A stretch of DNA of 64,000 nucleotides from positions 31,037 through 95,036 of the forward strand of contig NZ_JACJSZ010000010.1 in the NCBI RefSeq assembly GCF_014698445.1, in the 5' to 3' direction. The notes beneath the pieces are model-generated. The model had not been told where the DNA came from. It worked only from the letters and a program-made list of their open reading frames with translations, and did not search any database. Position numbers and translations under genes: made by a program. Numbering within the stretch: the first letter of the stretch is position 1; each line of letters starts with the position of its first letter. Source of the DNA: Microcystis elabens FACHB-917 (GTDB taxonomy: Bacteria; Cyanobacteriota; Cyanobacteriia; PCC-6307; Cyanobiaceae). Positions 51,607 to 61,035 of this stretch are shown in pieces.

Positions 51607-52614
51607 GTGAGCGCCACCGTTAGCCTGCAGCAGCTCACTGACCAGCTGGAGCGTCTGGAGGCTGAGGCCGCCGCCGCCATCGCCGCCGCAGGGAATGCCG
51701 CGGCCCTCGAGGAGCTGCGGGTGGGTCTGCTGGGCAAGAAAGGGCGCCTCTCCGGGGTGCTCGGCGCCATGGGTCGACTCCCCGGCGAGGAGCGCCCCCT
51801 GGTGGGCCAGCGGGCCAACCGCCTCAAGGACCAGGTGCAGCAGTTGCTGGGCGCCAGGCTCGAGGCCGTGCGCAGCGCCGCCCTGTCGGAGCGGCTGGAG
51901 CGGGAGCGGATCGACGTGACGGCGGGCTGCAGCTACGTGCCGCCGGGGCATCGCCATCCCCTGCAGAGCACGATCGAGGAGATCGTCGACATCTTCGCCG
52001 GCCTCGGATACCGGGTCTCGGAAGGGCCCGAGATCGAGACCGACCACTACAACTTCACCGCCCTCAACATCCCGGAACACCACCCGGCCCGGGACATGCA
52101 GGACACCTTCTATCTGGGGGGCGACCGGCTGCTGCGCACCCACACGTCCCCCGTCCAGATCCGCCACCTGGAAGCCAACCCGCCGCCGGTGCGGGTGATC
52201 GCCCCCGGCCGGGTCTATCGCCGTGACGCGGTGGATGCCACCCACTCGCCGGTGTTCCACCAGGTGGAGGTGCTCGCGCTTGACGAAGGGCTGGACTTCA
52301 GCCACCTGCGCGGCACCGTCACCACCTTCCTGCAGCAGTTCTTCGGCGACCTGCCGGTGCGCTTCCGAGCCAGCTACTTCCCCTTCACCGAGCCCTCCGC
52401 CGAGGTGGACGTGCAGTGGCGGGGGCGCTGGCTGGAGGTGATGGGCTGCGGCATGGTGGATCCGGCGGTGCTCGAGGGGCTGGGCATCGATCCGGAACGC
52501 TGGAGCGGTTTCGCCGCCGGTCTGGGGGTGGAGCGCTTCTGCATGGTGCGCCATGGAATCGACGACATCCGCCGGCTGTTCAACAGCGATCTCCGCTTCC
52601 TGGAGCAGTTCTGA
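51607..52614 (+). CDS. pheS: Phenylalanyl-tRNA synthetase alpha subunit
   Basis: Encodes 335 residues from GTG 51607; the frame continues upstream, but the usual cyanobacterial N-terminus ([15 protein letters not shown]) begins here. A coiled-coil tRNA-binding N-terminus (to about 85) precedes the class II catalytic core with [40 protein letters not shown], and motif 3 [18 protein letters not shown]. It charges tRNA-Phe together with PheT, whose gene is not in this window. Divergent from surE. Confidence 0.96.
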   Translation: MSATVSLQQLTDQLERLEAEAAAAIAAAGNAAALEELRVGLLGKKGRLSGVLGAMGRLPGEERPLVGQRANRLKDQVQQLLGARLEAVRSAALSERLERERIDVTAGCSYVPPGHRHPLQSTIEEIVDIFAGLGYRVSEGPEIETDHYNFTALNIPEHHPARDMQDTFYLGGDRLLRTHTSPVQIRHLEANPPPVRVIAPGRVYRRDAVDATHSPVFHQVEVLALDEGLDFSHLRGTVTTFLQQFFGDLPVRFRASYFPFTEPSAEVDVQWRGRWLEVMGCGMVDPAVLEGLGIDPERWSGFAAGLGVERFCMVRHGIDDIRRLFNSDLRFLEQF

Positions 52615-52624
52615 TCTCCCCCCA

Positions 52625-52630
52625 TAAACT
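52625..52630 (+). promoter_or_regulatory. Candidate -10 box for nadK
   Basis: TAAACT lies 25 bases before the nadK GTG and only about ten bases after the pheS stop. It could start a separate nadK transcript; no convincing -35 is seen. Confidence 0.3.
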
Positions 52631-52655
52631 CGATGAACCACCACGCGCGCGATCG

Positions 52656-53582
52656 GTGCCCCGGGTCGGACTGATCGTCAACGACGGCAAGGATCTGGCG
52701 ATCAGCACCGCCGACCTGATCGAGAACCGGCTGACCGCCGCCGGACTGGAGGTGGCGCGGGTGAGCAGCTCGGGTGGCATGGTGGGATTTGCCAACCCCG
52801 ACCAGCACCTGCGCTCCCGGGGCTACGCCGCCTGCGTGCCCGCCAGCTTCGACGAGGAGATGGCCCTGGCCCTGGTGCTGGGGGGAGACGGCACCGTCCT
52901 CTCCGCCGCCCGCCAGACCGCCCCGATCGGGGTGCCGATCCTGACGATCAACACCGGCCACCTGGGCTTCCTGGCCGAGGCCTATCTCAAGGATCTGGAC
53001 CAGGCCCTGGCCCAGGTGGTTGCCGGGGAATGGACCGTGGAGCAGCGCTCCATGCTTGTGGTGAGCGTCATGCGTGGGGAGCAGCGGCGCTGGGAGGTGC
53101 TCTGTCTGAACGAGATGGCCCTGCACCGGGAGCCGCTCACGAGCATGTGCCACTTCGAGATCGCCATCGGCCGCCATGCTCCCGTCGACATCGCCGCCGA
53201 CGGGGTGATTCTCTCCTCCCCCACCGGCTCCACCGCCTACGCCCTGAGCGCCGGAGGGCCGGTGATCACCCCCGACTGTCCGGTCCTGCAGCTGACACCG
53301 ATCGCCGCCCATTCCCTGGCCTCCCGGGCCCTGGTGTTCAGCGACCGGGAGCCGGTGACCGTGTTCCCCGCCACCCCCGAGAGGCTGATGATGGTGGTCG
53401 ACGGCAGCGCCGGCTGTTACGTCTGGCCCGAGGACCGGGTGCTGGTGCGCCTCAGCGAGCACCCCGTCCGCTTCGTGAGGCTGGCCGACCATGAGTTCTT
53501 CCAGGTGCTGCGCAACAAGCTGGGCTGGGGCCTGCCCCACGTGGCCAAGCCCTCCAGCAGCTATGCCGACGCCCCGCTGTGA
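52656..53582 (+). CDS. nadK: NAD kinase
   Basis: Encodes 308 residues from GTG 52656 ([15 protein letters not shown]); an earlier in-frame opening lies inside phe[15 protein letters not shown] gives the GGDG motif, [13 protein letters not shown] and [18 protein letters not shown] the NAD-binding and conserved-Tyr region. It phosphorylates NAD to NADP with ATP. Cyanobacteria commonly carry two NAD kinases; which type this is cannot be decided. The GTGA overlap couples it to the response-regulator gene. Confidence 0.95.
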   Translation: MPRVGLIVNDGKDLAISTADLIENRLTAAGLEVARVSSSGGMVGFANPDQHLRSRGYAACVPASFDEEMALALVLGGDGTVLSAARQTAPIGVPILTINTGHLGFLAEAYLKDLDQALAQVVAGEWTVEQRSMLVVSVMRGEQRRWEVLCLNEMALHREPLTSMCHFEIAIGRHAPVDIAADGVILSSPTGSTAYALSAGGPVITPDCPVLQLTPIAAHSLASRALVFSDREPVTVFPATPERLMMVVDGSAGCYVWPEDRVLVRLSEHPVRFVRLADHEFFQVLRNKLGWGLPHVAKPSSSYADAPL

Positions 53583-54274
53583 CCCCGTCCCCGCCGACCA
53601 CCTCCCAGCCTCCGGCCGTGGTGCTGCTGGTGGGCCCGGAGGCCGCCCGCCTGGCGCCTCGGCTGCAGATCTCCGGCTACCGGACCGTACTGCAGGAGTC
53701 CGGGGAGGACCTGCCTGCGGCTGTGGTCCTGTCGCCCGGCTGCGAGGAGCGGATCCCGGAACTGCGCCGCCGGCTGGGGGCCCGCCCGCTGCTCATCGGC
53801 ATCACCAGCGACAGCGTCGAAAGCCGCAGCCGCTGTCTGGAGTGGGGAGCGGATGACTTCTGGCTGCCCAGCCTCGGCACGAGCGACCTGCTCACCCGGC
53901 TGCGCCTGCACCTGGGCTTCGCCCAGCGTCAGGCCCCCTCGCCGGTGTCCACCCTGCTGAAGGTGGCGGATCTGCGCGTCGACCCGGTGGCCTGCCAGGG
54001 CTGGCGCGGTCAGCGCCAGCTGAGCCTGACGGCCCGGGAGTACCAGCTGCTGCTGCTGCTGCTGCGCCAAAGGGGCGAGGTGGTCAGCCGGGAGCGGATC
54101 CTCGAGGAGATCTGGGCCGACCAGGGTGGCGGCGCCAGCAACGTGATCGAGGTCTACGTGCGCTACCTGCGCCAGAAGCTGGAGCAGGGCGGGGAACAGC
54201 GGCTGATCCACACCGTGCGTGGCCGGGGCTACTGCCTAAGGGACGGACGGCCGCCCGTGGGGGCCGCGCCATGA
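53579..54274 (+). CDS. OmpR/PhoB-type DNA-binding protein with degenerate receiver domain
   Basis: Encodes 231 residues from GTG 53579. The C-terminal winged helix is canonical: [39 protein letters not shown] and [12 protein letters not shown]. The N-terminal receiver-like domain lacks the phosphoacceptor: the strand that should end in Asp reads AAVVLSPG, and the conserved Lys near the end is absent ([10 protein letters not shown]). It therefore probably works without classical phosphorylation. It is co-translated with nadK upstream and ATGA-coupled to the DUF192 gene. Target genes unknown. Confidence 0.85.
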   Translation: MTPSPPTTSQPPAVVLLVGPEAARLAPRLQISGYRTVLQESGEDLPAAVVLSPGCEERIPELRRRLGARPLLIGITSDSVESRSRCLEWGADDFWLPSLGTSDLLTRLRLHLGFAQRQAPSPVSTLLKVADLRVDPVACQGWRGQRQLSLTAREYQLLLLLLRQRGEVVSRERILEEIWADQGGGASNVIEVYVRYLRQKLEQGGEQRLIHTVRGRGYCLRDGRPPVGAAP

Positions 54275-54780
54275 GCCGCTCCCCGCTGCGGCCCTGGGCG
54301 CCCGCCCTGGCGGTCCTGCTGGGGGGCTGCGGACCGGGCCTCACCCAGAGCCCACCCCAGTTCCTGCCCATCACGGCAGAGTGGTGCCTGGAGGGGCCGC
54401 CTCCGGCCCGCTGCATCCAGCTGGAGGTGCCCCGGGGCGAGCGCCAGTACGCCATGGGCCTGCAGCTGCGGCCGCCCCTGCCGCCCCTGCGCGGCATGTG
54501 GTTCCCCTACGCCCCCCCCACGGTGGCCCGGTTCTGGATGCACCGCACGCCGGAACCCCTCGACATGCTGTTCATCCGCGATGGTCGCGTCGTCGCCATC
54601 GAGACGGCCGTGCCCCCCTGCATGAACCTGCCCTGCCGCAGCTACGGCCCCGACACCCCGGTGGACGGGGTGCTGGAGCTCGCGGCCGGCCAGGCCGCCG
54701 CCCTGGGGATCGCGCTCGGCACCCCGGCGCGGATCACGCCGCTGCCGGGCGCGCCCCCTTCAGCACCAGCACCGGATTGA
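54271..54780 (+). CDS. DUF192 family exported protein, lipoprotein-like N-terminus
   Basis: Encodes 169 residues. The N-terminus AVLLGGCG offers a lipobox-like Cys, so the protein may be a lipoprotein; otherwise a cleaved signal. The DUF192 core is present: QYAMGLQLRPPLPPLRGMWF and later MLFIRDGRVVAIETAVPPC, then GVLELAAGQAAALGI. The family is widespread, small and of unknown function. Its 3' end overlaps the convergent cobL gene by 47 bases. Confidence 0.88.
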   Translation: MSRSPLRPWAPALAVLLGGCGPGLTQSPPQFLPITAEWCLEGPPPARCIQLEVPRGERQYAMGLQLRPPLPPLRGMWFPYAPPTVARFWMHRTPEPLDMLFIRDGRVVAIETAVPPCMNLPCRSYGPDTPVDGVLELAAGQAAALGIALGTPARITPLPGAPPSAPAPD

Positions 54781-56041
54781 GGGGCGCCAGGCGGGTGCCC
54801 TCCGCCAGGGGGGCGCCACGCCAGGCCTGGATCTGGCTGACGCTCACCCCAAGGCCGGCCTGCTCCAGCTGGGGCCTGAGCTGGGCCAGGGCCTCCACCG
54901 TCGCCAGGGGCAGCACCACCACCCCACCGGGCCGCAGCCGGTCCAGGACCGCCCGCAGCACCTCGCAGCGATCCCGGCCGCCACCGCCGATCAGCACCCG
55001 GTCGGGGTCGGGCAGCGCCCCCAGGGCAGCCGGGGCCTCCCCCTCCAGCACCGCCGCGGGCCGCACCCCCAGCCGCTCCGCATTGGCGCCGATCAGGGCC
55101 GCGGCCCCGGGCCGGCGCTCCACGGCCCACAGCGCCAGCGTGGGGCGGAGGCGCAGCGCCTCCAGCCCCACCGATCCCACCCCGGCGCCGATGTCCCACA
55201 GCACGCCGCGCTCGGGGAGCTCCAGATCGGCGAGCAGCTGGATGCGCACCTCCCGTTTGGTCATCAGTCCCGGCTGGTCGGGGTGCTGCAGCCAGAGGCC
55301 GTCGGCCAGGCCGAACAGGGGCAGGGCCTCCGGCGGCGGCACGGCCGGCTCGACGGCGATCAGCAGCACCAGGTGCAGGGGATCGAGATCCGGCGGCAGG
55401 GGGTCGGCGGGGGCCAGCCGCTGCAGCCGCTCCGCCGGATGGCCCAGGCGTTCCCCCAGCCAGAACGCATAGGCCGCCTCCAGCCCGGAGGCCCGCAGGA
55501 TCCGGCGCACGGCCTCGGCGCCGCCCCGGGCCGGATCGGTGAGCACCGCCAGGGCGCTGGGACGCTGCTGCAGCCGGGCCGCCAGCGGCTCGGGATCGCG
55601 CCCGTGGAGGCTGATCCAGGTGGCGTCCTGCCAGGGCCGGCCCAGGCGGGCGAAGGCCAGCTGCAGGGAGGTGGGGGCGGGGTGGAAGCGGAGCCGTTCG
55701 GCGGGAAGGTGCTGGAGCAGCAGACGGCCGATGCCGAACCAGAGGGGGTCGCCGCTGGCCAGCAGCATCACCGTCTGGCCGGCGGCCAGGGCCCGCTCCA
55801 GCCGCGGCAGCAGGTCGGCGGGCCTGTCGCTGGCCAGCAGCTCCGGGGTGGGGGCGCCGGCGCAGCAGGCCTCGAGGTCGGCCAGCAGCCGCCGCGGGGC
55901 CGCCACCAGATCGGCCCGCCGGATCCGCTCCTGCCAGTGGCGGGAGAGTCCCGCCAGGCCGGCGGCATCGGTGCCCAGCACCTCCAGCGGCGAACCCTCC
56001 AGCCGTGCCCCGCCCCACGTCTGGCCATGATGCTCCCGCAC
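54734..56041 (-). CDS. cobL: Precorrin-6Y C5,15-methyltransferase (decarboxylating), CbiE-CbiT fusion
   Basis: Encodes 435 residues from GTG 56041; an ATG at 56065 is possible but would overlap the divergent small gene. The N-terminal half is CbiE-like (LEVLGTDAAGLAGLSRHW, MLLASGDPLWFGIG), the C-terminal half CbiT-like (WDIGAGVGSVGLEALR). It methylates C5 and C15 of precorrin-6Y and removes a carboxyl in cobalamin synthesis. The fusion is common in cyanobacteria. Convergent 47-base overlap with the DUF192 gene. Confidence 0.93.
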   Translation of the reverse strand: MREHHGQTWGGARLEGSPLEVLGTDAAGLAGLSRHWQERIRRADLVAAPRRLLADLEACCAGAPTPELLASDRPADLLPRLERALAAGQTVMLLASGDPLWFGIGRLLLQHLPAERLRFHPAPTSLQLAFARLGRPWQDATWISLHGRDPEPLAARLQQRPSALAVLTDPARGGAEAVRRILRASGLEAAYAFWLGERLGHPAERLQRLAPADPLPPDLDPLHLVLLIAVEPAVPPPEALPLFGLADGLWLQHPDQPGLMTKREVRIQLLADLELPERGVLWDIGAGVGSVGLEALRLRPTLALWAVERRPGAAALIGANAERLGVRPAAVLEGEAPAALGALPDPDRVLIGGGGRDRCEVLRAVLDRLRPGGVVVLPLATVEALAQLRPQLEQAGLGVSVSQIQAWRGAPLAEGTRLAPLNPVLVLKGARPAAA

Positions 56042-56063
56042 GTGCCGGACCCGCCCCCAGCCC

Positions 56064-56327
56064 ATGAGCGATCGACGCCAGAGGATCCACACCCTGGTGC
56101 TGGCCCTGCTGGCCCACCAGAGTGATCTCGAGCTGCTCGATGACGACCGCTCCGGTCCGGGCGGCCACCCCCTGGGGGGAGGCGGGGACGCTGGCAGCTG
56201 GCTGGAGCGCAACCGGCGCGTGGTGCAGAGGTACCAGTCCCTGGTGCGCAGCGCCGTGACCCTCGATGCCCTGATCGAGCAGGAGCTGGGCAGCGATCAG
56301 CTGGGTGGCGCCGCCCCCCCCGGCTGA
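56064..56327 (+). CDS. Small conserved hypothetical protein
   Basis: Encodes 87 residues from ATG 56064, divergent from cobL by 22 bases. A helical N-terminus (RRQRIHTLVLALLAHQSDLE) and a Gly-rich middle loop precede a helix SLVRSAVTLDALIEQEL. No known domain was recognised; soluble. The frame and codon usage look coding, and no competing gene covers it apart from a 31-base overlap with the convergent acyltransferase. Confidence 0.65.
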   Translation: MSDRRQRIHTLVLALLAHQSDLELLDDDRSGPGGHPLGGGGDAGSWLERNRRVVQRYQSLVRSAVTLDALIEQELGSDQLGGAAPPG

Positions 56328-58480
56328 TCCTCGAGGAAGGCCATCAGGCGCGGATAGAGCAGCAGGGCACCCGCGTTGGTGAGGTGGGTCTCGTCGCTGT
56401 AGAGCAGGGTCCCGGCGCGGACGCTGGAGCAGACGGGCTGGGTCGGCGGGCAGAGGCTGTCGAAGGGGCTGAACAGGCGCGTGCCCGGCAGATCCCGGAT
56501 CGTGCGCTCCTGCAGGCGCCGGACCGGGGCGATCGCGGCCAGCTCCTGCCGGCGCGGCCGCAGCACCGGCCGGCACTGGGGACCCAGGGAGCCGGCGGGG
56601 CGAAACCATTCCGCCTGGCAGAGGGTGAGGGGACCGCCGATCTTCTTCTGGGGGAAGGTGGGCAGGGGGCCGAACACCACCAGGTCCCCGCCCCGACGGC
56701 TCACTGACTCCGCGAAGCGGCGCAGGGCGGCGGCATAGGAGGCCTCGGCGCTCCGCAGGCCCGCCCCCCGGGCCCCCTCCAGATAGCCGGCCAGATTCGA
56801 CACCAGCACCACCCGGTCCCCCGGCCGCAGGCGGGCCAGCACTCGGCGCTCCTCTCTGTCGGCGTAGGGCCGGCAGCGGCGGTACCGGGCCGGCACCGGG
56901 GCGCCCTCCCGCCAGCGGGCGAAATACGGCACCGGACAGCCGCCCCGGGCCATGAAGGCCACGTTGAACCGGCCGCTGGCCAGCAGCTTCTCCCCCAGGG
57001 GAATCAGCACATGGGTGTGGCTGTCCCCCAGGAAGAACAGGGTGGGGAGGTCCTTCCCCTTCGGTGCCAGGGCCAGGCACGGGTCGGGCCCATCGCCCCC
57101 GGCGACAGGATCGGTGGGCTCCTGGAAGCAGTGGACCGTGTCGACGGTCGTGCCGGCGATGCGCTTCATGTTGGCCGTGGTGCCGACGGTATGGCTCCGC
57201 TCACCGACAAAGAGCCGGCCCTCAAGGGGCCCCTGCAGGCCCGCACTGAAGGCGGCGGCCAGCACGGTCATGGCCGGGTAGGCGAGGCCGGAGCGACCCA
57301 GGACGGGGACGGCGGGATGGCCGTAGCGGAACAGGCTCTCGAGCCGGTAGGAGAGGGCCGTGCAGAGGGTGATCAGCACCAGCACCGGCACGAGGGTGAG
57401 GGCGTTGAACCCCACCGTCCAGCGGGCCAGCACGATCACCGGCCAGTGCCAGAGATAGAGCGAATAGGACGCCATGCCGAGGGCCAGGCAGACGGGGTGG
57501 CACAGCCAGCGGCCGATGCGGCCGGCGGGCCGGAGCAGCATCAGCAGCAGCGCCGTCAGCGTCGTGATCCCCAGGGTGGTGCCCAGCCGCCAGGCCTCCG
57601 GCAGCAGCAGCAGGGCCAGCAACCCCGCCAGGGCCAGGGAGGCCAGGGGCTGGCGCCAGCGGGGCAGGGCCAGCCCCTGGCCGAGGTCACGGGCGCTGCC
57701 GCTGCCGCGATGCAGCAGGTAGGCGACGCAGCCCGCCGTCAGCTCCCAGAAGCGGGCGGTGGTGAGGAAGAAGGCCCGCTCGGCCTGGCCACCCAGGCTG
57801 AGGCCCAGGTACAGGGCCAGGGAGAGGGCCAGCAGCAGCAGGCTGGCCACCTTGAGCCGCCGCAGGGCACCGGCACCGGCACCGGTACCGGCCACCCCGA
57901 GGCCGCAGAGCAGCAGCACCGCCGGCCAGACCAGATAGAACTGCTCCTCCACCCCCAGCGACCAGGTGTGCATGAAGGCGTTGAAGTGGTTGTCGGTGGC
58001 GAAGTAGTTCGAGCCCTGCCGAAGCAGATAGAGATTGGAGACCCCGAACAGGGCGGCCAGACCGGTGCGCATCACCGGCGCGAAGAAATCGTCGATCGGT
58101 GAGACGAGCATCGAGAACAGGGCCGAGACGACGGCGACGTTCACCACCAGGGCCGGCATCAGGCGCCGGATGCGGCGTCCGTAGAAGCGGCGCAGGAATT
58201 GCAAGCGGCTGCCGTCCCGCCGCGCCAGCAGCGAGGACGTGACCACATAGCCCGAGATCACGAAGAAGATGTCGACGCCCAGGAATCCACCCGGCAGCCA
58301 GCGGGGATCGAGGTGGTTGATCAGCACCGCCAGGACGGCCACGGCCCGCAGACCGTCGATCTCGGGCCGATAGGCCTTCGAACGCTGCGGCGGATGGAGG
58401 CCCGCACCGAACAGCCCGACCAGAGGATTCACGCCATCCCGCCGATTGCTGGCAGGGTACTGGCGGTCTGCCCGGGCCAT
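56297..58480 (-). CDS. OatA/OafA-type membrane O-acyltransferase with SGNH domain
   Basis: Encodes 727 residues from the ATG at 58480; the GTG directly before it would add one residue. The N-terminal two-thirds is an acyltransferase-3 domain with about ten membrane segments: YRPEIDGLRAVAVLAVLINH, LGVDIFFVISGYV and HTWSLGVEEQFYLVW. The periplasmic C-terminus is an SGNH hydrolase-like domain with FFLGDSHTH (near residue 483) and SDETHLTNAG (near 695), giving the Ser and Asp/His of the triad. Such two-part enzymes acetylate polysaccharide or peptidoglycan at the cell surface. Acceptor unknown. Confidence 0.92.
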   Translation of the reverse strand: MARADRQYPASNRRDGVNPLVGLFGAGLHPPQRSKAYRPEIDGLRAVAVLAVLINHLDPRWLPGGFLGVDIFFVISGYVVTSSLLARRDGSRLQFLRRFYGRRIRRLMPALVVNVAVVSALFSMLVSPIDDFFAPVMRTGLAALFGVSNLYLLRQGSNYFATDNHFNAFMHTWSLGVEEQFYLVWPAVLLLCGLGVAGTGAGAGALRRLKVASLLLLALSLALYLGLSLGGQAERAFFLTTARFWELTAGCVAYLLHRGSGSARDLGQGLALPRWRQPLASLALAGLLALLLLPEAWRLGTTLGITTLTALLLMLLRPAGRIGRWLCHPVCLALGMASYSLYLWHWPVIVLARWTVGFNALTLVPVLVLITLCTALSYRLESLFRYGHPAVPVLGRSGLAYPAMTVLAAAFSAGLQGPLEGRLFVGERSHTVGTTANMKRIAGTTVDTVHCFQEPTDPVAGGDGPDPCLALAPKGKDLPTLFFLGDSHTHVLIPLGEKLLASGRFNVAFMARGGCPVPYFARWREGAPVPARYRRCRPYADREERRVLARLRPGDRVVLVSNLAGYLEGARGAGLRSAEASYAAALRRFAESVSRRGGDLVVFGPLPTFPQKKIGGPLTLCQAEWFRPAGSLGPQCRPVLRPRRQELAAIAPVRRLQERTIRDLPGTRLFSPFDSLCPPTQPVCSSVRAGTLLYSDETHLTNAGALLLYPRLMAFLEDQPGGAAPPS

Positions 58481-58527
58481 CACGGCGTGGCCAGCTCTGA
58501 CAAGCTGGGCCCACCTCGTCCGGCCCC

Positions 58528-61035
58528 ATGGCGCCCTTCGGCCTCCCCGCTCTCCCCAACCTGCGGCGCGGCAGGAGCCCCTGGCAGCCCCCCGAGGCCA
58601 GCTGGTCGCGGCCCTTCGGCCAGGGTTGGAGCCAGCCCTACACGGTGCGCTACGCCAGCAACCTCGACGATGGCCCCAACCACGGCATGCCCCTTGGGGG
58701 CTTCGGCGCCGGCTGCCTGGGGCGGGGCGTCGACGGCGCCTTCAACCTCTGGCACCTCGACGGCGGCGAGCACTGGTTCGGCGTGCTGCCCGACTGCCAG
58801 TTCGCCCTCTTCGAGCGGGACGGCGACGGGCGACGGGCCCATGCCCTGGCGACCAGACCCGTGGCCGATGCGTCCCGCCCCGGCTCCGGCCCGCCCCTGA
58901 CCGCCTGGAGCTGGTACCCCGCCGCCACCCCGGAGCAGCCGAGCGGCACCGTGGCGGTGCGCTACCCGATCAGCTCCCACCACTACGCCTCCGTGTTCAG
59001 CGCCGACGTGCGCTGCGAGGCCTTCAGCCCGATCCTTCCCGGCGACTACCGGCGCACCAGCTACCCGGTCGCCGTCTTCGCCTGGACGCTGTCCAACCCC
59101 ACCAACCGGCCGCTGGAGCTGTCGCTGCTGCTGAGCTGGCGCAACACGGTCAGCTGGTTCACCAACACCGACCCGGCGGCGGCGGTCCACTTCCGGGACG
59201 ACGGCAGCCCGGAGCACAACTACGTGCCGGCGATCGGCCGCGGCAAGGGGCAGCGCAACCGCTGGATCGACGCCGACGGTCTCAAGGGCCTGCTGCTGGA
59301 AGGGGAGCGCTCCCAGCCCCTGGCGGAGGGGGAAGGGCAGTGGTGTCTGGCGGTGCCCGAGCCGGCGGCCCTGAACCACCCGGGGGTGGAGGTGTTCCGC
59401 TGCAGCCGCTGGGATCCCAGTGGCGACGGGACGGAACTCTGGGAGCCCTTCAGCCGCGACGGCTCGATTCCCGACAGTGACAACGACCGCCGCAGCACCG
59501 GCGACGATCCCCTCAGCGCCGCCATGGCGGTGCGCTTCCGGCTGGAGCCCGGGGCCTCCCTCGAGATCCCCGTGGTGATCAGCTGGGATCTGCCGGTGAC
59601 GGCCTTCGCCACCGGCACCCGGGCCCTGCGCCGCTACACCGACTTCTTCGGCACGGACGGCGACAGCGCCGCCGCCATCGCCGCCGAAGCCCTGGCCGAA
59701 TGGCGCGACTGGCACGCCGCGATCGAGGCCTGGCAGGCGCCGGTGGCGGGGCGCCACGACCTGGCGGAGCCGCTGCGCATGGCCCTGCTCAACGAGCTCT
59801 ACGACCTGGCCAGCGGCGGCAGCCTCTGGACGGCCGCCGGCCCGGGCGATCCGGTGGGCCGCTTCGGGGTGCTCGAGTGCCTCGACTACGCCTGGTACGA
59901 AAGCCTCGACGTGCGGCTCTACGGCTCCTTCGCCCTGCTGCAGCTCTGGCCCGAGCTCGACAAGGCGGTGCTGCGCAGCTTCGCCCGCGCCATCCCGGCC
60001 GCCGATGCCACGCCGCGGCCGATCGGCTGGTACTTCACCCAGGGCCGCGGCCGGGTGGAAGCCCCCCGCAAGGTGGCCGGCGCCACCCCCCACGACCTCG
60101 GCGCCCCCAACGAGCGCCCCTTCGACGCCACCAACTACACCGCCTACCAGGACTGCAACCTCTGGAAGGACCTGGCCAGCGATTTCGTGCTGCAGGTGTG
60201 GCGCACCTACCGCCTGGCCCCCGGCGGCCCGGACATCGGCTTCCTGGCGGACTGCTGGCCGGCGGCGGTGACCGCCCTGGATTACCTCAAGCGCTTCGAC
60301 GTCAACGATGATGGGCTGCCCGACAACGGCGGCGCCCCGGACCAGACCTTCGACGACTGGCCCCTGCAGGGTGTCAGCGCCTACTGCGGCGCCCTCTGGA
60401 TCGCCGCCCTGGAGGCGGCCCTGGCCATCGGCCAGCAGCTGCAGCTGGAGCTGGGGCTCGACACCGCCGAGGAGCAGCGGCGCTTCGGCGGCTGGCTGGA
60501 GCAGTCCAGGAGCCATTTCGATGCCCTGCTCTGGAACGGCGAGTACTACGCCATCGATGCCGCCAGCGGCACCCCGGTGGTGATGGCCGACCAGCTCTGC
60601 GGCGACTTCTACGCCCGGCTGCTGGGGCTGCCGCCGGTGGTGGCGGACGAGCGGGCCCTCTCGGCCCTGAACGCGATCCGCCAGGCCTGCTTCGAGTCCT
60701 TCGAAGGGGGTCGCCTCGGGGTGGCCAACGGCCTGCGCCGCGACGGCACCCCCCTCGATCCCAAGGGCACCCATCCCCTGGAGGTGTGGACCGGCATCAA
60801 CTTCGGTCTGGCCGCGTACTACCGGCTGATGGGGCAGAGCGGCACCGCCTTCGCCATCAGCGGCGCCGTCGTGCGCCAGGTGTATGAGGGGGGCCTGCAG
60901 TTCCGCACCCCGGAGGCGATCACCGCCGCCGGCACCTTCCGCGCCTGCCACTATCTACGGGCCATGGCGATCTGGGCCCTCTGGGCCACCCACACCGGCT
61001 GGCAGCCGATCCCCGGAGCCGACCGCCAGCCATGA
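58528..61035 (+). CDS. Glycoside hydrolase family 116 (GBA2-type) beta-glucosidase-like protein
   Basis: Encodes 835 residues. NHGMPLGGFGAGCLGRGVDG near residue 50 is the N-terminal GBA2 signature; the helical barrel domain has FGVLECLDYAWYESLDVRLY with E450 as the likely nucleophile and PDQTFDDW (604-611) with the likely acid Asp; NPTxGW-like and LEVWTGINFGLAAYY segments follow. Relatives cleave beta-glucosides, including glucosylceramide in animals. Cyanobacterial members are uncharacterised; a role in glucosylglycerol or surface-glycan turnover is possible but unproven. No signal peptide, so cytoplasmic. ATGA overlap with the next gene. Confidence 0.9.
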   Translation: MAPFGLPALPNLRRGRSPWQPPEASWSRPFGQGWSQPYTVRYASNLDDGPNHGMPLGGFGAGCLGRGVDGAFNLWHLDGGEHWFGVLPDCQFALFERDGDGRRAHALATRPVADASRPGSGPPLTAWSWYPAATPEQPSGTVAVRYPISSHHYASVFSADVRCEAFSPILPGDYRRTSYPVAVFAWTLSNPTNRPLELSLLLSWRNTVSWFTNTDPAAAVHFRDDGSPEHNYVPAIGRGKGQRNRWIDADGLKGLLLEGERSQPLAEGEGQWCLAVPEPAALNHPGVEVFRCSRWDPSGDGTELWEPFSRDGSIPDSDNDRRSTGDDPLSAAMAVRFRLEPGASLEIPVVISWDLPVTAFATGTRALRRYTDFFGTDGDSAAAIAAEALAEWRDWHAAIEAWQAPVAGRHDLAEPLRMALLNELYDLASGGSLWTAAGPGDPVGRFGVLECLDYAWYESLDVRLYGSFALLQLWPELDKAVLRSFARAIPAADATPRPIGWYFTQGRGRVEAPRKVAGATPHDLGAPNERPFDATNYTAYQDCNLWKDLASDFVLQVWRTYRLAPGGPDIGFLADCWPAAVTALDYLKRFDVNDDGLPDNGGAPDQTFDDWPLQGVSAYCGALWIAALEAALAIGQQLQLELGLDTAEEQRRFGGWLEQSRSHFDALLWNGEYYAIDAASGTPVVMADQLCGDFYARLLGLPPVVADERALSALNAIRQACFESFEGGRLGVANGLRRDGTPLDPKGTHPLEVWTGINFGLAAYYRLMGQSGTAFAISGAVVRQVYEGGLQFRTPEAITAAGTFRACHYLRAMAIWALWATHTGWQPIPGADRQP

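Noticed and set aside
58480..60951. Long minus-strand open frame over the GH116 gene
   Set aside because: The plus strand encodes a full GH116 protein with catalytic motifs; the antisense frame has no family signature.
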